This document shows, piece after piece, positions 6,318 through 13,167 of a stretch of 15,289 nt of DNA; within the stretch, counting starts at the first letter, position 1; every line of letters begins with the position of its first letter. Both the position numbers and the translations under genes were made by a program. Below the pieces are notes generated by a model. That model was not told the origin of the DNA. It searched no databases and was given only the letters and a program-made list of their open reading frames with translations. Source of the DNA: Clostridia bacterium (lineage in GTDB: Bacteria > Bacillota_A > Clostridia > Christensenellales > UBA1242). Location: assembly GCA_017403205.1 (NCBI GenBank), contig JAFQOM010000078.1:1-15289 (forward strand). The letters are read 5' to 3'.

Positions 6318-6330
6318 AGGGCTTTGCCCT
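6318..6330 (+). promoter_or_regulatory. Small hairpin just upstream of the mscS ribosome-binding site
   Basis: AGGGC-TTT-GCCCT is a perfect 5-bp, GC-rich stem with a 3-nt loop, ending 3 nt before AAGGAGA (6334-6340). It stands out in an AT-rich leader. There is no U-run after it, so it is not a terminator; it could stabilise the message 5' end or affect ribosome loading. Confidence 0.5.
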
Positions 6331-6344
6331 AAAAAGGAGAAGTT

Positions 6345-7304
6345 ATGAAAGAATTTTTTGAAAACGTTGGCAATTGGTTTATTGGCAACTGGCAACCAAT
6401 TGTAACAACTTTAGCAATAATTATTTTCGGCTTAATTATTGTTAAAGTTATATTAGCCGTCATAAAACGTCAACTTGCAAAAACAAAAATGGATAGGGCA
6501 GTTCAAGGGTTTATTGTTTCTATTTTAAAATTTGTTTTATACCTAATTTTAATTTTTTGCATTATTGCTTCACTTGGCATTTCAGTTACGGGCCTTACAG
6601 TTGTTATATCTGCAGTATCTCTTGCTATTTCCCTTGCATTGCAAGACAGTCTTAAAAATTTAGTTAACGGGTTTATTATAATCAGTACAAAGCTATTAAA
6701 TAGAGGGGATTGGGTTGAAATTGCAGGCGTTGAAGGAAGTGTTGTTGAAATTAGAATGCTTTATGTTGTTTTAAAAACAGGCGACAATAAACGCATTACA
6801 ATACCAAACTCTACAATTTTGGCAGATGAAATCGTTAACTATAACATTAACAAAACAAGACGTGTTGATTTAACTTTTGATATTTCTTACAACAGCAATG
6901 TTGATCAAGCTAAACAAATTATACATGATGTTTTTAATTCTTGTGAAGCCGTATACAATGATCCAGAGCCAACTGTAGTTTTGTCAAATTTGGGTGCAAG
7001 CTCTATCACATTAACAGCAAGGGCATGGTGTCACGCTGATGATTATTGGAATACAAAATGGTATTTGATTGACAATGTGTTTAATGAATTTAAACGCAAC
7101 GAAATTATCATACCTTACAACCAACTTGAGGTTGCTCTTGTTGAACCAAATCAAAAAGCCTTTGTTCGTGAACAAAAAATTGAAAAAGCTGAAACACACA
7201 AAATCAAACCCGATGAAGACGATGACATTATTTCAAGCTTTAACAAAACAATTAAAAAAGTAACAAAAAAGAAAAATAAAAAACAAACAAAAACTAATTC
7301 TTAA
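6345..7304 (+). CDS. mscS: Small-conductance mechanosensitive channel, MscS family
   Basis: 319 residues. A tension-gated membrane channel that releases solutes during osmotic downshock. Three transmembrane segments (~16-40, 54-78, 82-115); the third carries the family pore helix, ISLALQDSLKNLVNGFII. It is followed by the beta domain with NRGDWVEIAGVEGSV (119-132), the IPNS turn (153-156), NYN and the cytoplasmic vestibule domain (~170-270). The C-terminus (about 283-319) is a Lys-rich tail that is not part of the core fold. The ATG has AAGGAGA at good spacing. It has its own promoter and terminator, so it appears monocistronic. Confidence 0.95.
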   Translation: MKEFFENVGNWFIGNWQPIVTTLAIIIFGLIIVKVILAVIKRQLAKTKMDRAVQGFIVSILKFVLYLILIFCIIASLGISVTGLTVVISAVSLAISLALQDSLKNLVNGFIIISTKLLNRGDWVEIAGVEGSVVEIRMLYVVLKTGDNKRITIPNSTILADEIVNYNINKTRRVDLTFDISYNSNVDQAKQIIHDVFNSCEAVYNDPEPTVVLSNLGASSITLTARAWCHADDYWNTKWYLIDNVFNEFKRNEIIIPYNQLEVALVEPNQKAFVREQKIEKAETHKIKPDEDDDIISSFNKTIKKVTKKKNKKQTKTNS

Positions 7305-7311
7305 TATCTAA

Positions 7312-7340
7312 AAACACCAAACAAAATTTGGTGTTTTTTT
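7312..7340 (+). terminator. Terminator of mscS
   Basis: AACACCAAA (7313-7321) pairs with TTTGGTGTT (7327-7335) around a 5-nt loop, followed by a T-run to 7340. It starts 8 bases after the stop codon. Confidence 0.9.
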
Positions 7341-7408
7341 TGTTTTTTTATTATAAAAATTCATATAAAATAAATGTAAAAATTTTTAATATTTTACAAA
7401 AAAAATAC

Positions 7409-7437
7409 TTGTCAAAGTGCTACATTATAGGTAAACT
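7409..7437 (+). promoter_or_regulatory. Possible promoter for the zinc-ribbon gene and mgtE
   Basis: TTGTCA (7409-7414), a 17-nt spacer and TAAACT (7432-7437). The -10 is a partial match, but the same TTG...-N17-TAAACT arrangement occurs before the gene at 11427. The leader would be about 44 nt. Confidence 0.42.
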
Positions 7438-7487
7438 AAAACATATAAAACTGTGTGTCAATTTTAAAATTATTAGTGAGGTAAAAC

Positions 7488-7889
7488 ATGAAAAAGTTTG
7501 GTAAATTTTTGTCTGTAGTTGCTTTTCTTATACCTGGTATTATAGGGGCTATATTAATAGCATCTAACAACAAAATTATGTCATCAACCGGCTTTTTTGC
7601 TATTGGTCTAATAATAATTTCTGTTATCTCTTTTTTAGCAAGACTTTTTACGTTAAATTCGTCTAAACGCATTAAAAATTTGCTTGGTGATGAGTATGCA
7701 AATTCCCCAGAACAATTAATTATTAAAGGGTTCTCTTCAGCAATAAAAGAAATTAATGAGGCTGAAAATAATGCGGAATTAAACAAAATAAAAAATTCAA
7801 AAAGAAAATGTGTTTTCTGCAAAAGCACATATAATATAAACTTAGACAAGTGCCCTCACTGTGGTGCTCCCCCGCAAGACGAAAATTAA
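7488..7889 (+). CDS. Small membrane protein with C-terminal zinc ribbon
   Basis: 133 residues. Two hydrophobic segments (~6-26 and ~34-54) with a short linker, then a charged helical stretch, then a four-Cys zinc ribbon: Cys108-x2-Cys111 and Cys122-x2-Cys125 (CVFC...CPHCGAP). Small membrane proteins with a terminal zinc ribbon are common in Bacillota and mostly uncharacterised. The ribbon should face the cytosol if both helices span the membrane with an N-in start. The ATG has GTGAGGT 5 nt upstream. It lies 31 nt before mgtE with no terminator between, so the two are likely co-transcribed; a link to metal transport is only suggested by this position. Confidence 0.82.
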   Translation: MKKFGKFLSVVAFLIPGIIGAILIASNNKIMSSTGFFAIGLIIISVISFLARLFTLNSSKRIKNLLGDEYANSPEQLIIKGFSSAIKEINEAENNAELNKIKNSKRKCVFCKSTYNINLDKCPHCGAPPQDEN

Positions 7890-7920
7890 TAAAATTTTCG
7901 CTTAAAGGTTGGATTGTTTA

Positions 7921-9258
7921 ATGACTCAAGACATTTTAAATTTGATAGAAACAAAAGATTTTAAATCTTTAAAAGTTAAGCTGGCAGATATGCTTGTGCC
8001 AGATATAGCAAACGTTTTAGAAGAAATAACCGATAGTCCCAGCGTAATGATAATTTTTAGGCTTTTACCTAAAGATTTAAGCGCTGAGGTTTTTTCATAC
8101 ATTAATAGTGATGCCCAAGAGGTTATTGTTCAATATTTGTCAAACAGCGAGTTGTCTTTTATCATGGAGGAATTAGCAACTGACGATGCTGTTGACTTTA
8201 TTGAAGAAATGCCTGCAAATATTATTGAAAAGGTTTTAAGGGTTTCTAACCCAGAAACAAGAAAAACTATCAACAAGTTTTTAAGTTATCAAGAAGATAC
8301 TGCTGGTGCAATTATGACACCAGAATTTGTTAAGCTTAATATCGACATGACCGTTGAGGAAGCTATTGATGAGGTTAGGCGTCAAGGTGAAGATGCCGAA
8401 ACTGTAAACGTTTTATATGTAACTGACGGCAAAAAAGTTTTAAAGGGCGTATTAACAATTAAAGAACTTATTTTAGCAAATAAAACAGAGTTTATTAAAG
8501 ACATTATGGAAGATAATGTTGTAACCGCCTCTACAGATATGGACCAAGAAAAAATAGCATCTCTATTTTCTAAATATGACTTTTTAGCACTACCTGTTAT
8601 TGACAAAGAAAATAGAATTGTTGGTATTGTTACTGTTGATGATATCATTGACGTTATTAAAGAAGAAACAACAGAAGACTTTGAAAAAATGGCTGCTGTT
8701 CACACAAGTGACGATACCCCATATTTAAAAACTCCTCCTTATAAACTTGCTGCTAGACGATTTACTTGGTTGGGAGTATTGCTAATAACCGGAATTTTTA
8801 CAAGCATGCTAATTAGCGCCTATGAGGCAACATTTGCATCTATCTCTGCTTTAATTTGTTTGCTACCTATGTTAATGGGCACAAGCGGCAACGCCGGAAC
8901 ACAAATTTCAACAATTATTATTCGCGCATTATCATTAAAAGAGGTTTCGTTTAAAGATTATTTTAAAGTTTTCTTTAAAGAATTGTGGGTTTCTTTAATA
9001 CTTGGTGCATTATTAGCCCTTATTGCTTTTGGTTGCGTTGCTATTCAATATTCTTCTGCTTTGCTTGGTCTTGCTGTTGCACTACCACTAATTGTTGTTG
9101 TTTTTGTAGCAGACTTTTTGGGATTTTCGCTTCCAATCTTAGCAAAAAAACTTAAACTTGACCCAGCGCTTATTGCTACCCCAATTTTAACAACTATACT
9201 AGACTGCTGTGTTGTGTTTATTTATTTTAACTTTGCTTCTTGGATTTTAACAATTTAA
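7921..9258 (+). CDS. mgtE: Magnesium transporter MgtE
   Basis: 445 residues, normal for MgtE, a Mg2+-selective channel of the plasma membrane. Domain order: cytosolic superhelical N domain (~17-119) with the DAVDFIEEMP pattern; CBS 1 (~131-190, opening AGAIMTPEF); CBS 2 (~195-250, ending VGIVTVDDIIDVI); connecting helix (~251-280); then five transmembrane helices. The pore signature PMLMGTSGNAGTQ (316-328) is intact. In this family the CBS and N domains close the pore when cytosolic Mg2+ is high. The ATG at 7921 follows AAAGG at 12 nt; an in-frame TTG at 7909 is less likely because it abuts the Shine-Dalgarno. The 31-bp gap upstream is too short for an M-box. Confidence 0.96.
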   Translation: MTQDILNLIETKDFKSLKVKLADMLVPDIANVLEEITDSPSVMIIFRLLPKDLSAEVFSYINSDAQEVIVQYLSNSELSFIMEELATDDAVDFIEEMPANIIEKVLRVSNPETRKTINKFLSYQEDTAGAIMTPEFVKLNIDMTVEEAIDEVRRQGEDAETVNVLYVTDGKKVLKGVLTIKELILANKTEFIKDIMEDNVVTASTDMDQEKIASLFSKYDFLALPVIDKENRIVGIVTVDDIIDVIKEETTEDFEKMAAVHTSDDTPYLKTPPYKLAARRFTWLGVLLITGIFTSMLISAYEATFASISALICLLPMLMGTSGNAGTQISTIIIRALSLKEVSFKDYFKVFFKELWVSLILGALLALIAFGCVAIQYSSALLGLAVALPLIVVVFVADFLGFSLPILAKKLKLDPALIATPILTTILDCCVVFIYFNFASWILTI

Positions 9259-9326
9259 TTTAAATACACACTAAGTCTATATATTTTATTAAAACTAAAT
9301 TATACAATTTCAAACCATTCGTTCAT

Positions 9327-9374
9327 AAAAAACAGATTAATAATTAAGTGTTTTAACTTTAAAATCTGTTTTTT
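9327..9374 (+). terminator. Terminator or attenuator after mgtE
   Basis: A perfect 12-bp stem, A6-CAGATT (9327-9338) with AATCTG-T6 (9363-9374), closes a 24-nt loop that can fold further (TTAAGT against ACTTTAA). It ends about 17 nt before the Shine-Dalgarno of the lipoprotein gene, and I see no convincing promoter after it, so partial read-through is possible. Confidence 0.8.
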
Positions 9375-9404
9375 ATTTTAAAATTTTGTTTAGGAGAATT
9401 TATT

Positions 9405-10232
9405 GTGAATAAAAAACTTAGTCAATTGTTTATTTGCTTAACTTTAATTTTCTGCTTTGTTTTTGCTGGATGCAACTCAAAACCAAAGGGACAATTAGAT
9501 ATAAGCGCAAATGCAAACTTAGGTTCGCCAGAAAGTTATACAATGGCGACATCCGAACAACAACAATTTTTAACAGACTACATTACTGCAGACAATTTTT
9601 CATCAGACGTTGAAAATTATAAATTAACAGTAATTTTATCTGGCGGTGATATTACGATCGCCTCTATGAACGGCATTGTTCAACCTACACAAAATGGTTT
9701 TAATCTAGGATTAAAAATTAGTACATCCGTTGGCTCTATAGAAAGTGCCGGCACCATTTTTATTAAAAATAAAGTTGTAGCTATTGGTTTTGAAGGCGGT
9801 TTTAAAACACAAGCTGAACTTGCTGGCATGTTTTCAAAATTTAAAACAACTCTTCCAGAAAGCATATCTGAAGAAACTGTTGAAGGAGTTGATGTGTTTA
9901 CAACTTATAATTTAGATTTTGTTGTAGCGTCATTAAAAGAACTAGATTTTAATACCCAAAACATTAACGTTAAAACAAGCGTAGAGGGCGATATAACTAG
10001 ATTTGAAATCGTTCAAATTATAGAAGATTTGGGCTTCCCTATAGAATCTAAAACATATCTAGTTTTTAAAAACAACAAGCTTATTCAATGCAAAAATAAT
10101 GGCTCGCTTATGGGTTTAGAACACGAAATTATAATTGAAAAAACTAATGAAAATATAGAATTCCCTAATTTTGATGAGTATGCAGAACTTTCTTATGACA
10201 AATTTTTAGCAAACAGTCAAATAGGTGGTTAA
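9405..10232 (+). CDS. Predicted lipoprotein of unknown function
   Basis: 275 residues from a GTG start; TAGGAGAA lies 7 nt upstream, and the overlapping TTG runs straight into a stop. A basic n-region (MNKK) and hydrophobic core end in the lipobox FAGC with Cys23 as the lipidated residue (Phe at -3 is a loose match). The mature protein is soluble, beta-rich and moderately acidic, with a repeated pattern of alternating hydrophobic strands. The shape recalls LolA/LppX-type lipoproteins, but I see no diagnostic motif and this is only a guess. It would be anchored on the outer face of the membrane. The gene sits between mgtE and a PAP2 phosphatase, all on the same strand, with no clear promoter of its own. 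Confidence 0.82.
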   Translation: MNKKLSQLFICLTLIFCFVFAGCNSKPKGQLDISANANLGSPESYTMATSEQQQFLTDYITADNFSSDVENYKLTVILSGGDITIASMNGIVQPTQNGFNLGLKISTSVGSIESAGTIFIKNKVVAIGFEGGFKTQAELAGMFSKFKTTLPESISEETVEGVDVFTTYNLDFVVASLKELDFNTQNINVKTSVEGDITRFEIVQIIEDLGFPIESKTYLVFKNNKLIQCKNNGSLMGLEHEIIIEKTNENIEFPNFDEYAELSYDKFLANSQIGG

Positions 10233-10286
10233 TAAAATACATAGCAAAAACACTTTTTATGTTTAATAATTCTATTTTAATTGTAT

Positions 10287-10327
10287 TATAATTTTCATAT
10301 AATAAGTTATAATGAACTTGTTATAAT
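10287..10327 (+). promoter_or_regulatory. Cluster of four perfect TATAAT boxes upstream of the PAP2 gene
   Basis: TATAAT occurs at 10287-10292, 10298-10303, 10308-10313 and 10322-10327. The last two lie in a 9-bp direct repeat GTTATAATG (10306-10314, 10320-10328), and the last also has an upstream TG (extended -10). None has a strong -35. The third box would give a leader of about 29 nt that includes AAAGGAAA. Confidence 0.5.
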
Positions 10328-10348
10328 GCTTTAAAGGAAAAATTTATT

Positions 10349-11314
10349 ATGAGCAAAACAAAAAAAATTGTAATTTATTCTTGCATTTCTGCATTTTTAT
10401 TGCTGCTTCTTATATTAGGCACAATATATGATTTGCAAATATCAAAAGCTCTAGCAAGTTTAAACAATGATAGTTATTTATCTCACAATTTTTTTGCTGT
10501 AATAGGCGAAACTTTTGGTGAAAATATTTTATATGTTTTGCTTGTTAGTGCGCTTGCAATAATATTTTTTAATTTTCAAAAAAGAAAGTTGATTAATAAA
10601 AATTGGTTAAACAATGTTTTAATGTTTTTTTGTTTTGTTGCGGCATATATTGTTTGTTTTTATTGCATAAACAAAACCCTTTCATACATAAGCGAACACT
10701 CTGCTTTTGGACTTGACAACTTCTTAAGTAGCTCTCTTGGCTTGATAATTGTTTTATCTTTTTCTTTGATTGTAAATATTTTCGCATTTTTACTTTTTAA
10801 TAAATTAAGCGAAACTTCTTTAGCGCAATTATTTTGGTGGGCAATTTTAGTTTTAATGGTTGCTGCAGTTTCAAATACTATTATACAAACAACAAAGCAT
10901 GTTTTTGATAGAACAAGATACCGCGCTATGCACTTTGTTGGTGATGAAAATTTTTCTTACTATACACCTTGGTATAAAGTCAATAACAACAAGTTTAATT
11001 CTATTAGTATTTTTGCTGATGACTTTTTTAAGTCGTTCCCTTCTGGACACACGTGTGCTGCAGCCAACAGTGCAACTTTAATTGCCTTGCCTATATTTAT
11101 TAAAAAATTTAATAATAAAAAGTGGAAAACTATATTTACAGCAAGCTCTGTTGCCTACACTTTATTTGTAGCATTATCCCGCATTGTTGCCGGAGCACAC
11201 TTTTTTACAGATACGTTGATTGCAACTTTAATAACATTTGTTTGTGTTTTTGTATGTATAATTATTGTAAAAAAAATAAAATGTAGGGTTCATAAGGAGT
11301 CTGCAAATAACTAA
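10349..11314 (+). CDS. PAP2-family membrane phosphatase
   Basis: 321 residues, with about six hydrophobic segments. The three PAP2 catalytic motifs are complete: Lys183-x6-Arg190 (KHVFDRTR), Pro231-Ser-Gly-His234 (SFPSGHT) and Ser277-Arg-x5-His284-x3-Asp288 (SRIVAGAHFFTD). Motif 1 ends in RY rather than the usual RP. The two His residues are the expected phospho-acceptor and base. Family members dephosphorylate lipid phosphates, such as undecaprenyl diphosphate or phosphatidylglycerol phosphate, on the membrane surface; the substrate cannot be told here. The 230-residue N-terminal part, with an extra membrane section, makes it longer than minimal bacterial PAP2 enzymes. The ATG has AAAGGAAA 8 nt upstream. 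Confidence 0.92.
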   Translation: MSKTKKIVIYSCISAFLLLLLILGTIYDLQISKALASLNNDSYLSHNFFAVIGETFGENILYVLLVSALAIIFFNFQKRKLINKNWLNNVLMFFCFVAAYIVCFYCINKTLSYISEHSAFGLDNFLSSSLGLIIVLSFSLIVNIFAFLLFNKLSETSLAQLFWWAILVLMVAAVSNTIIQTTKHVFDRTRYRAMHFVGDENFSYYTPWYKVNNNKFNSISIFADDFFKSFPSGHTCAAANSATLIALPIFIKKFNNKKWKTIFTASSVAYTLFVALSRIVAGAHFFTDTLIATLITFVCVFVCIIIVKKIKCRVHKESANN

Positions 11315-11360
11315 CTTTTATATTTAACTTTAATTTTTTGCACAATCAATTAAAACGGGT

Positions 11361-11389
11361 TTGACTTTTTATTAAAATATATTTAAACT
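11361..11389 (+). promoter_or_regulatory. Probable promoter for the downstream membrane-protein gene
   Basis: TTGACT (11361-11366), a 17-nt spacer and TAAACT (11384-11389). It predicts a leader of about 30 nt. Same -10 and spacing as the element at 7409-7437. Confidence 0.5.
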
Positions 11390-11426
11390 TTTTATAGCAC
11401 ACAAATCAATAAAAAGGATTTTTAAT

Positions 11427-12212
11427 GTGAATAATTTTATTTCATTTAGTATACCTAAAGAAAATTTTGATTACTTGTTTAATAAAAATCACTACCTACT
11501 ATTATTGTGTAGTTTGGTTATTATTATTTTTTTTGCAATGTATTTTTCAAGGCAAAAACACAGGGTTCAAAAAATATCAAGCATTGTATGTGGTTTTTTG
11601 TTGTTAGCACTTGAAGGTTTAAGAATTTTTTGGCGTTATAAATTTTTGCAACATAACAACCAAAGCCTTGATTTTTTTAATATAGTTCAACTAGACTTTT
11701 TTACTACTTCTTTATGGATAAGCATCCCATTAATTTTAATTTTTAGTATTTTAAAAAGAAAGGGTAAGCCTGCTAGCAAAACACTAAATTTTGTTTTTGG
11801 CGTTGCCGGTTTGTTTGCTGTTATATCTTTAATTTATCCAATTAATATTAATTCAAATTTTGAATTTTGGCATTGTTACAATTTAATTTATGCCATAACA
11901 AGAAGTATAATTTGCATGCTTGCCTTAATGTATGTTTTTACAAAATGGATTTCTGTTAGCAACTTTTTAGATATGTGGAAGTCTTTGTTATCTTTATTAT
12001 TCTTTGGTATAACTTGCTTTTGTTTGGGAAGTTTTGCAAATACAAATTCGAATATGTTTTTTGTAAACGAATTTCCATTGTTTAACAGTATTGGCATGTA
12101 TTTGCCAAGCCCTTGGCACATTGTAATGCTTGGTGCGTTTTTATTTGTATTTCAAATTATATTACACCTACCATTTTTAATAAGACAACATATAAAAAAC
12201 AGACATGTTTAA
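11427..12212 (+). CDS. Multi-pass membrane protein, possibly YwaF/TIGR02206-like
   Basis: 261 residues with about seven hydrophobic segments (near 24-42, 49-66, 88-108, 118-137, 149-170, 180-200, 228-250) and aromatic-rich loops. Size, helix count and the pattern of short loops resemble the YwaF (TMEM164-like) family of unknown function, but I do not see a decisive motif, so this is tentative. The GTG start at 11427 is chosen because AAGGA lies 8 nt upstream, and the overlapping ATG at 11425 reads ATG-TGA, an immediate stop. The gene ends in front of a strong shared terminator. Confidence 0.72.
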   Translation: MNNFISFSIPKENFDYLFNKNHYLLLLCSLVIIIFFAMYFSRQKHRVQKISSIVCGFLLLALEGLRIFWRYKFLQHNNQSLDFFNIVQLDFFTTSLWISIPLILIFSILKRKGKPASKTLNFVFGVAGLFAVISLIYPININSNFEFWHCYNLIYAITRSIICMLALMYVFTKWISVSNFLDMWKSLLSLLFFGITCFCLGSFANTNSNMFFVNEFPLFNSIGMYLPSPWHIVMLGAFLFVFQIILHLPFLIRQHIKNRHV

Positions 12213-12225
12213 AGTATATTTAAAC

Positions 12226-12258
12226 AAAAAGGAGTATGAAAAATTCATACTCCTTTTT
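12226..12258. terminator. Bidirectional terminator between the membrane-protein gene and folD
   Basis: A perfect 15-bp stem, A5-GGAGTATGAA (12226-12240) with TTCATACTCC-T5 (12244-12258), has a 3-nt loop and T-runs on both strands. It serves the convergent genes ending at 12212 and 12287. Confidence 0.95.
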
Positions 12259-12286
12259 TTAATTTGATTTGTTTTAGCTAAATAAA

Positions 12287-13150
12287 TTAATTGCGTTTAA
12301 TTTTATTAAGCGCAGTTTTATATGTATTTTTTAAAAGCATTGCAATTGTCATTGGGCCAGCCCCACCAGGAACAGGAGTAATCCAAGAAACCTTTTTGCT
12401 AACATTTTCAAAATCTACATCACCGCATATTTTGTTTGTTGTTTGATCTCTGTTAATGCCAACATCAACCACTATTGTTTTTTCACTAACCATATCTTCT
12501 GTTAAAAAGTTTTTCTTTCCAACAGCAACTACAACAATATCGGCATTTCTTGTCTTTTCAGCCAAGGCATTAGTTTTGCTGTGGGCCATTATTGGCGTTG
12601 CGTTTTCATTTAAAAACATAAAGGCAAGTGGTTTTCCCACCAATAAGCTTCTATTAATGATAACAACATCTTTTGATTTTAAATCTATGTTATTATGTTT
12701 TAAAAGCTCTATAACCCCACTAGGTGTACAACCAAACAAACCCGTCATGTCGTTTGCAACAAGTTTGCCTAAATTTGCCTTTGTTAAACCATCCACGTCT
12801 TTATCGGGAGAAATTAACTCTATCATTTTTTGGCCATCTATATGGTCTGGCACAGGCAATTGCAACAAAATTCCATCTACGCTATTATCTTTATTTAAGT
12901 TTTTAATAAGTTTTTCTAATTCTAATTCTGTTGTTGTTTCTTCTAAATAAAAAATTTGAGAATCCATACCAACTTGTGCACAGGCTTTGGCTTTACCCGA
13001 CACATAAACATGGCTTGCTGGATTGTTACCAACCATAATAACCACTAGTTTTGGAGCACGAAATCCTTTTTTGATAAAATTATTTTCTATATCTATTTTT
13101 AAACTCTCTTTAATTTGCAATGCGCATTGCTTACCATCTAATATTTGCAT
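12287..13150 (-). CDS. folD: Methylenetetrahydrofolate dehydrogenase / methenyl-THF cyclohydrolase
   Basis: 287 residues, full length. A cytosolic bifunctional enzyme that interconverts 5,10-methylene-THF, 5,10-methenyl-THF and 10-formyl-THF with NADP. Motifs: VGNNPASHVYVSGKAKAC (40-57) with Tyr49 and catalytic Lys53; GILLQLPVP (93-101); PDKDVDGL (115-122); CTPSGVIELL (141-150); the dinucleotide-binding INRSLLVGKP (165-174, with Asn where most have Gly); HSKT; VVDVGINR; and the closing ITPVPGGAGPMTIAMLLKNT. The ATG at 13150 is preceded by AAAGGAAAGG. It starts 17 nt after the stop of the 700-residue gene, and its Shine-Dalgarno follows that stop directly, so the pair is probably co-transcribed. 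Confidence 0.97.
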   Translation of the reverse strand: MQILDGKQCALQIKESLKIDIENNFIKKGFRAPKLVVIMVGNNPASHVYVSGKAKACAQVGMDSQIFYLEETTTELELEKLIKNLNKDNSVDGILLQLPVPDHIDGQKMIELISPDKDVDGLTKANLGKLVANDMTGLFGCTPSGVIELLKHNNIDLKSKDVVIINRSLLVGKPLAFMFLNENATPIMAHSKTNALAEKTRNADIVVVAVGKKNFLTEDMVSEKTIVVDVGINRDQTTNKICGDVDFENVSKKVSWITPVPGGAGPMTIAMLLKNTYKTALNKIKRN

Positions 13151-13167
13151 CTTAAAACCTTTCCTTT

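Noticed and set aside
7890..7920. M-box Mg2+ riboswitch before mgtE
   Set aside because: The gap is 31 bases, far too short.
12456..12950. 164-residue open frame on the plus strand opposite folD
   Set aside because: It is fully antisense to a certain folD, lacks a Shine-Dalgarno and is a compositional shadow.
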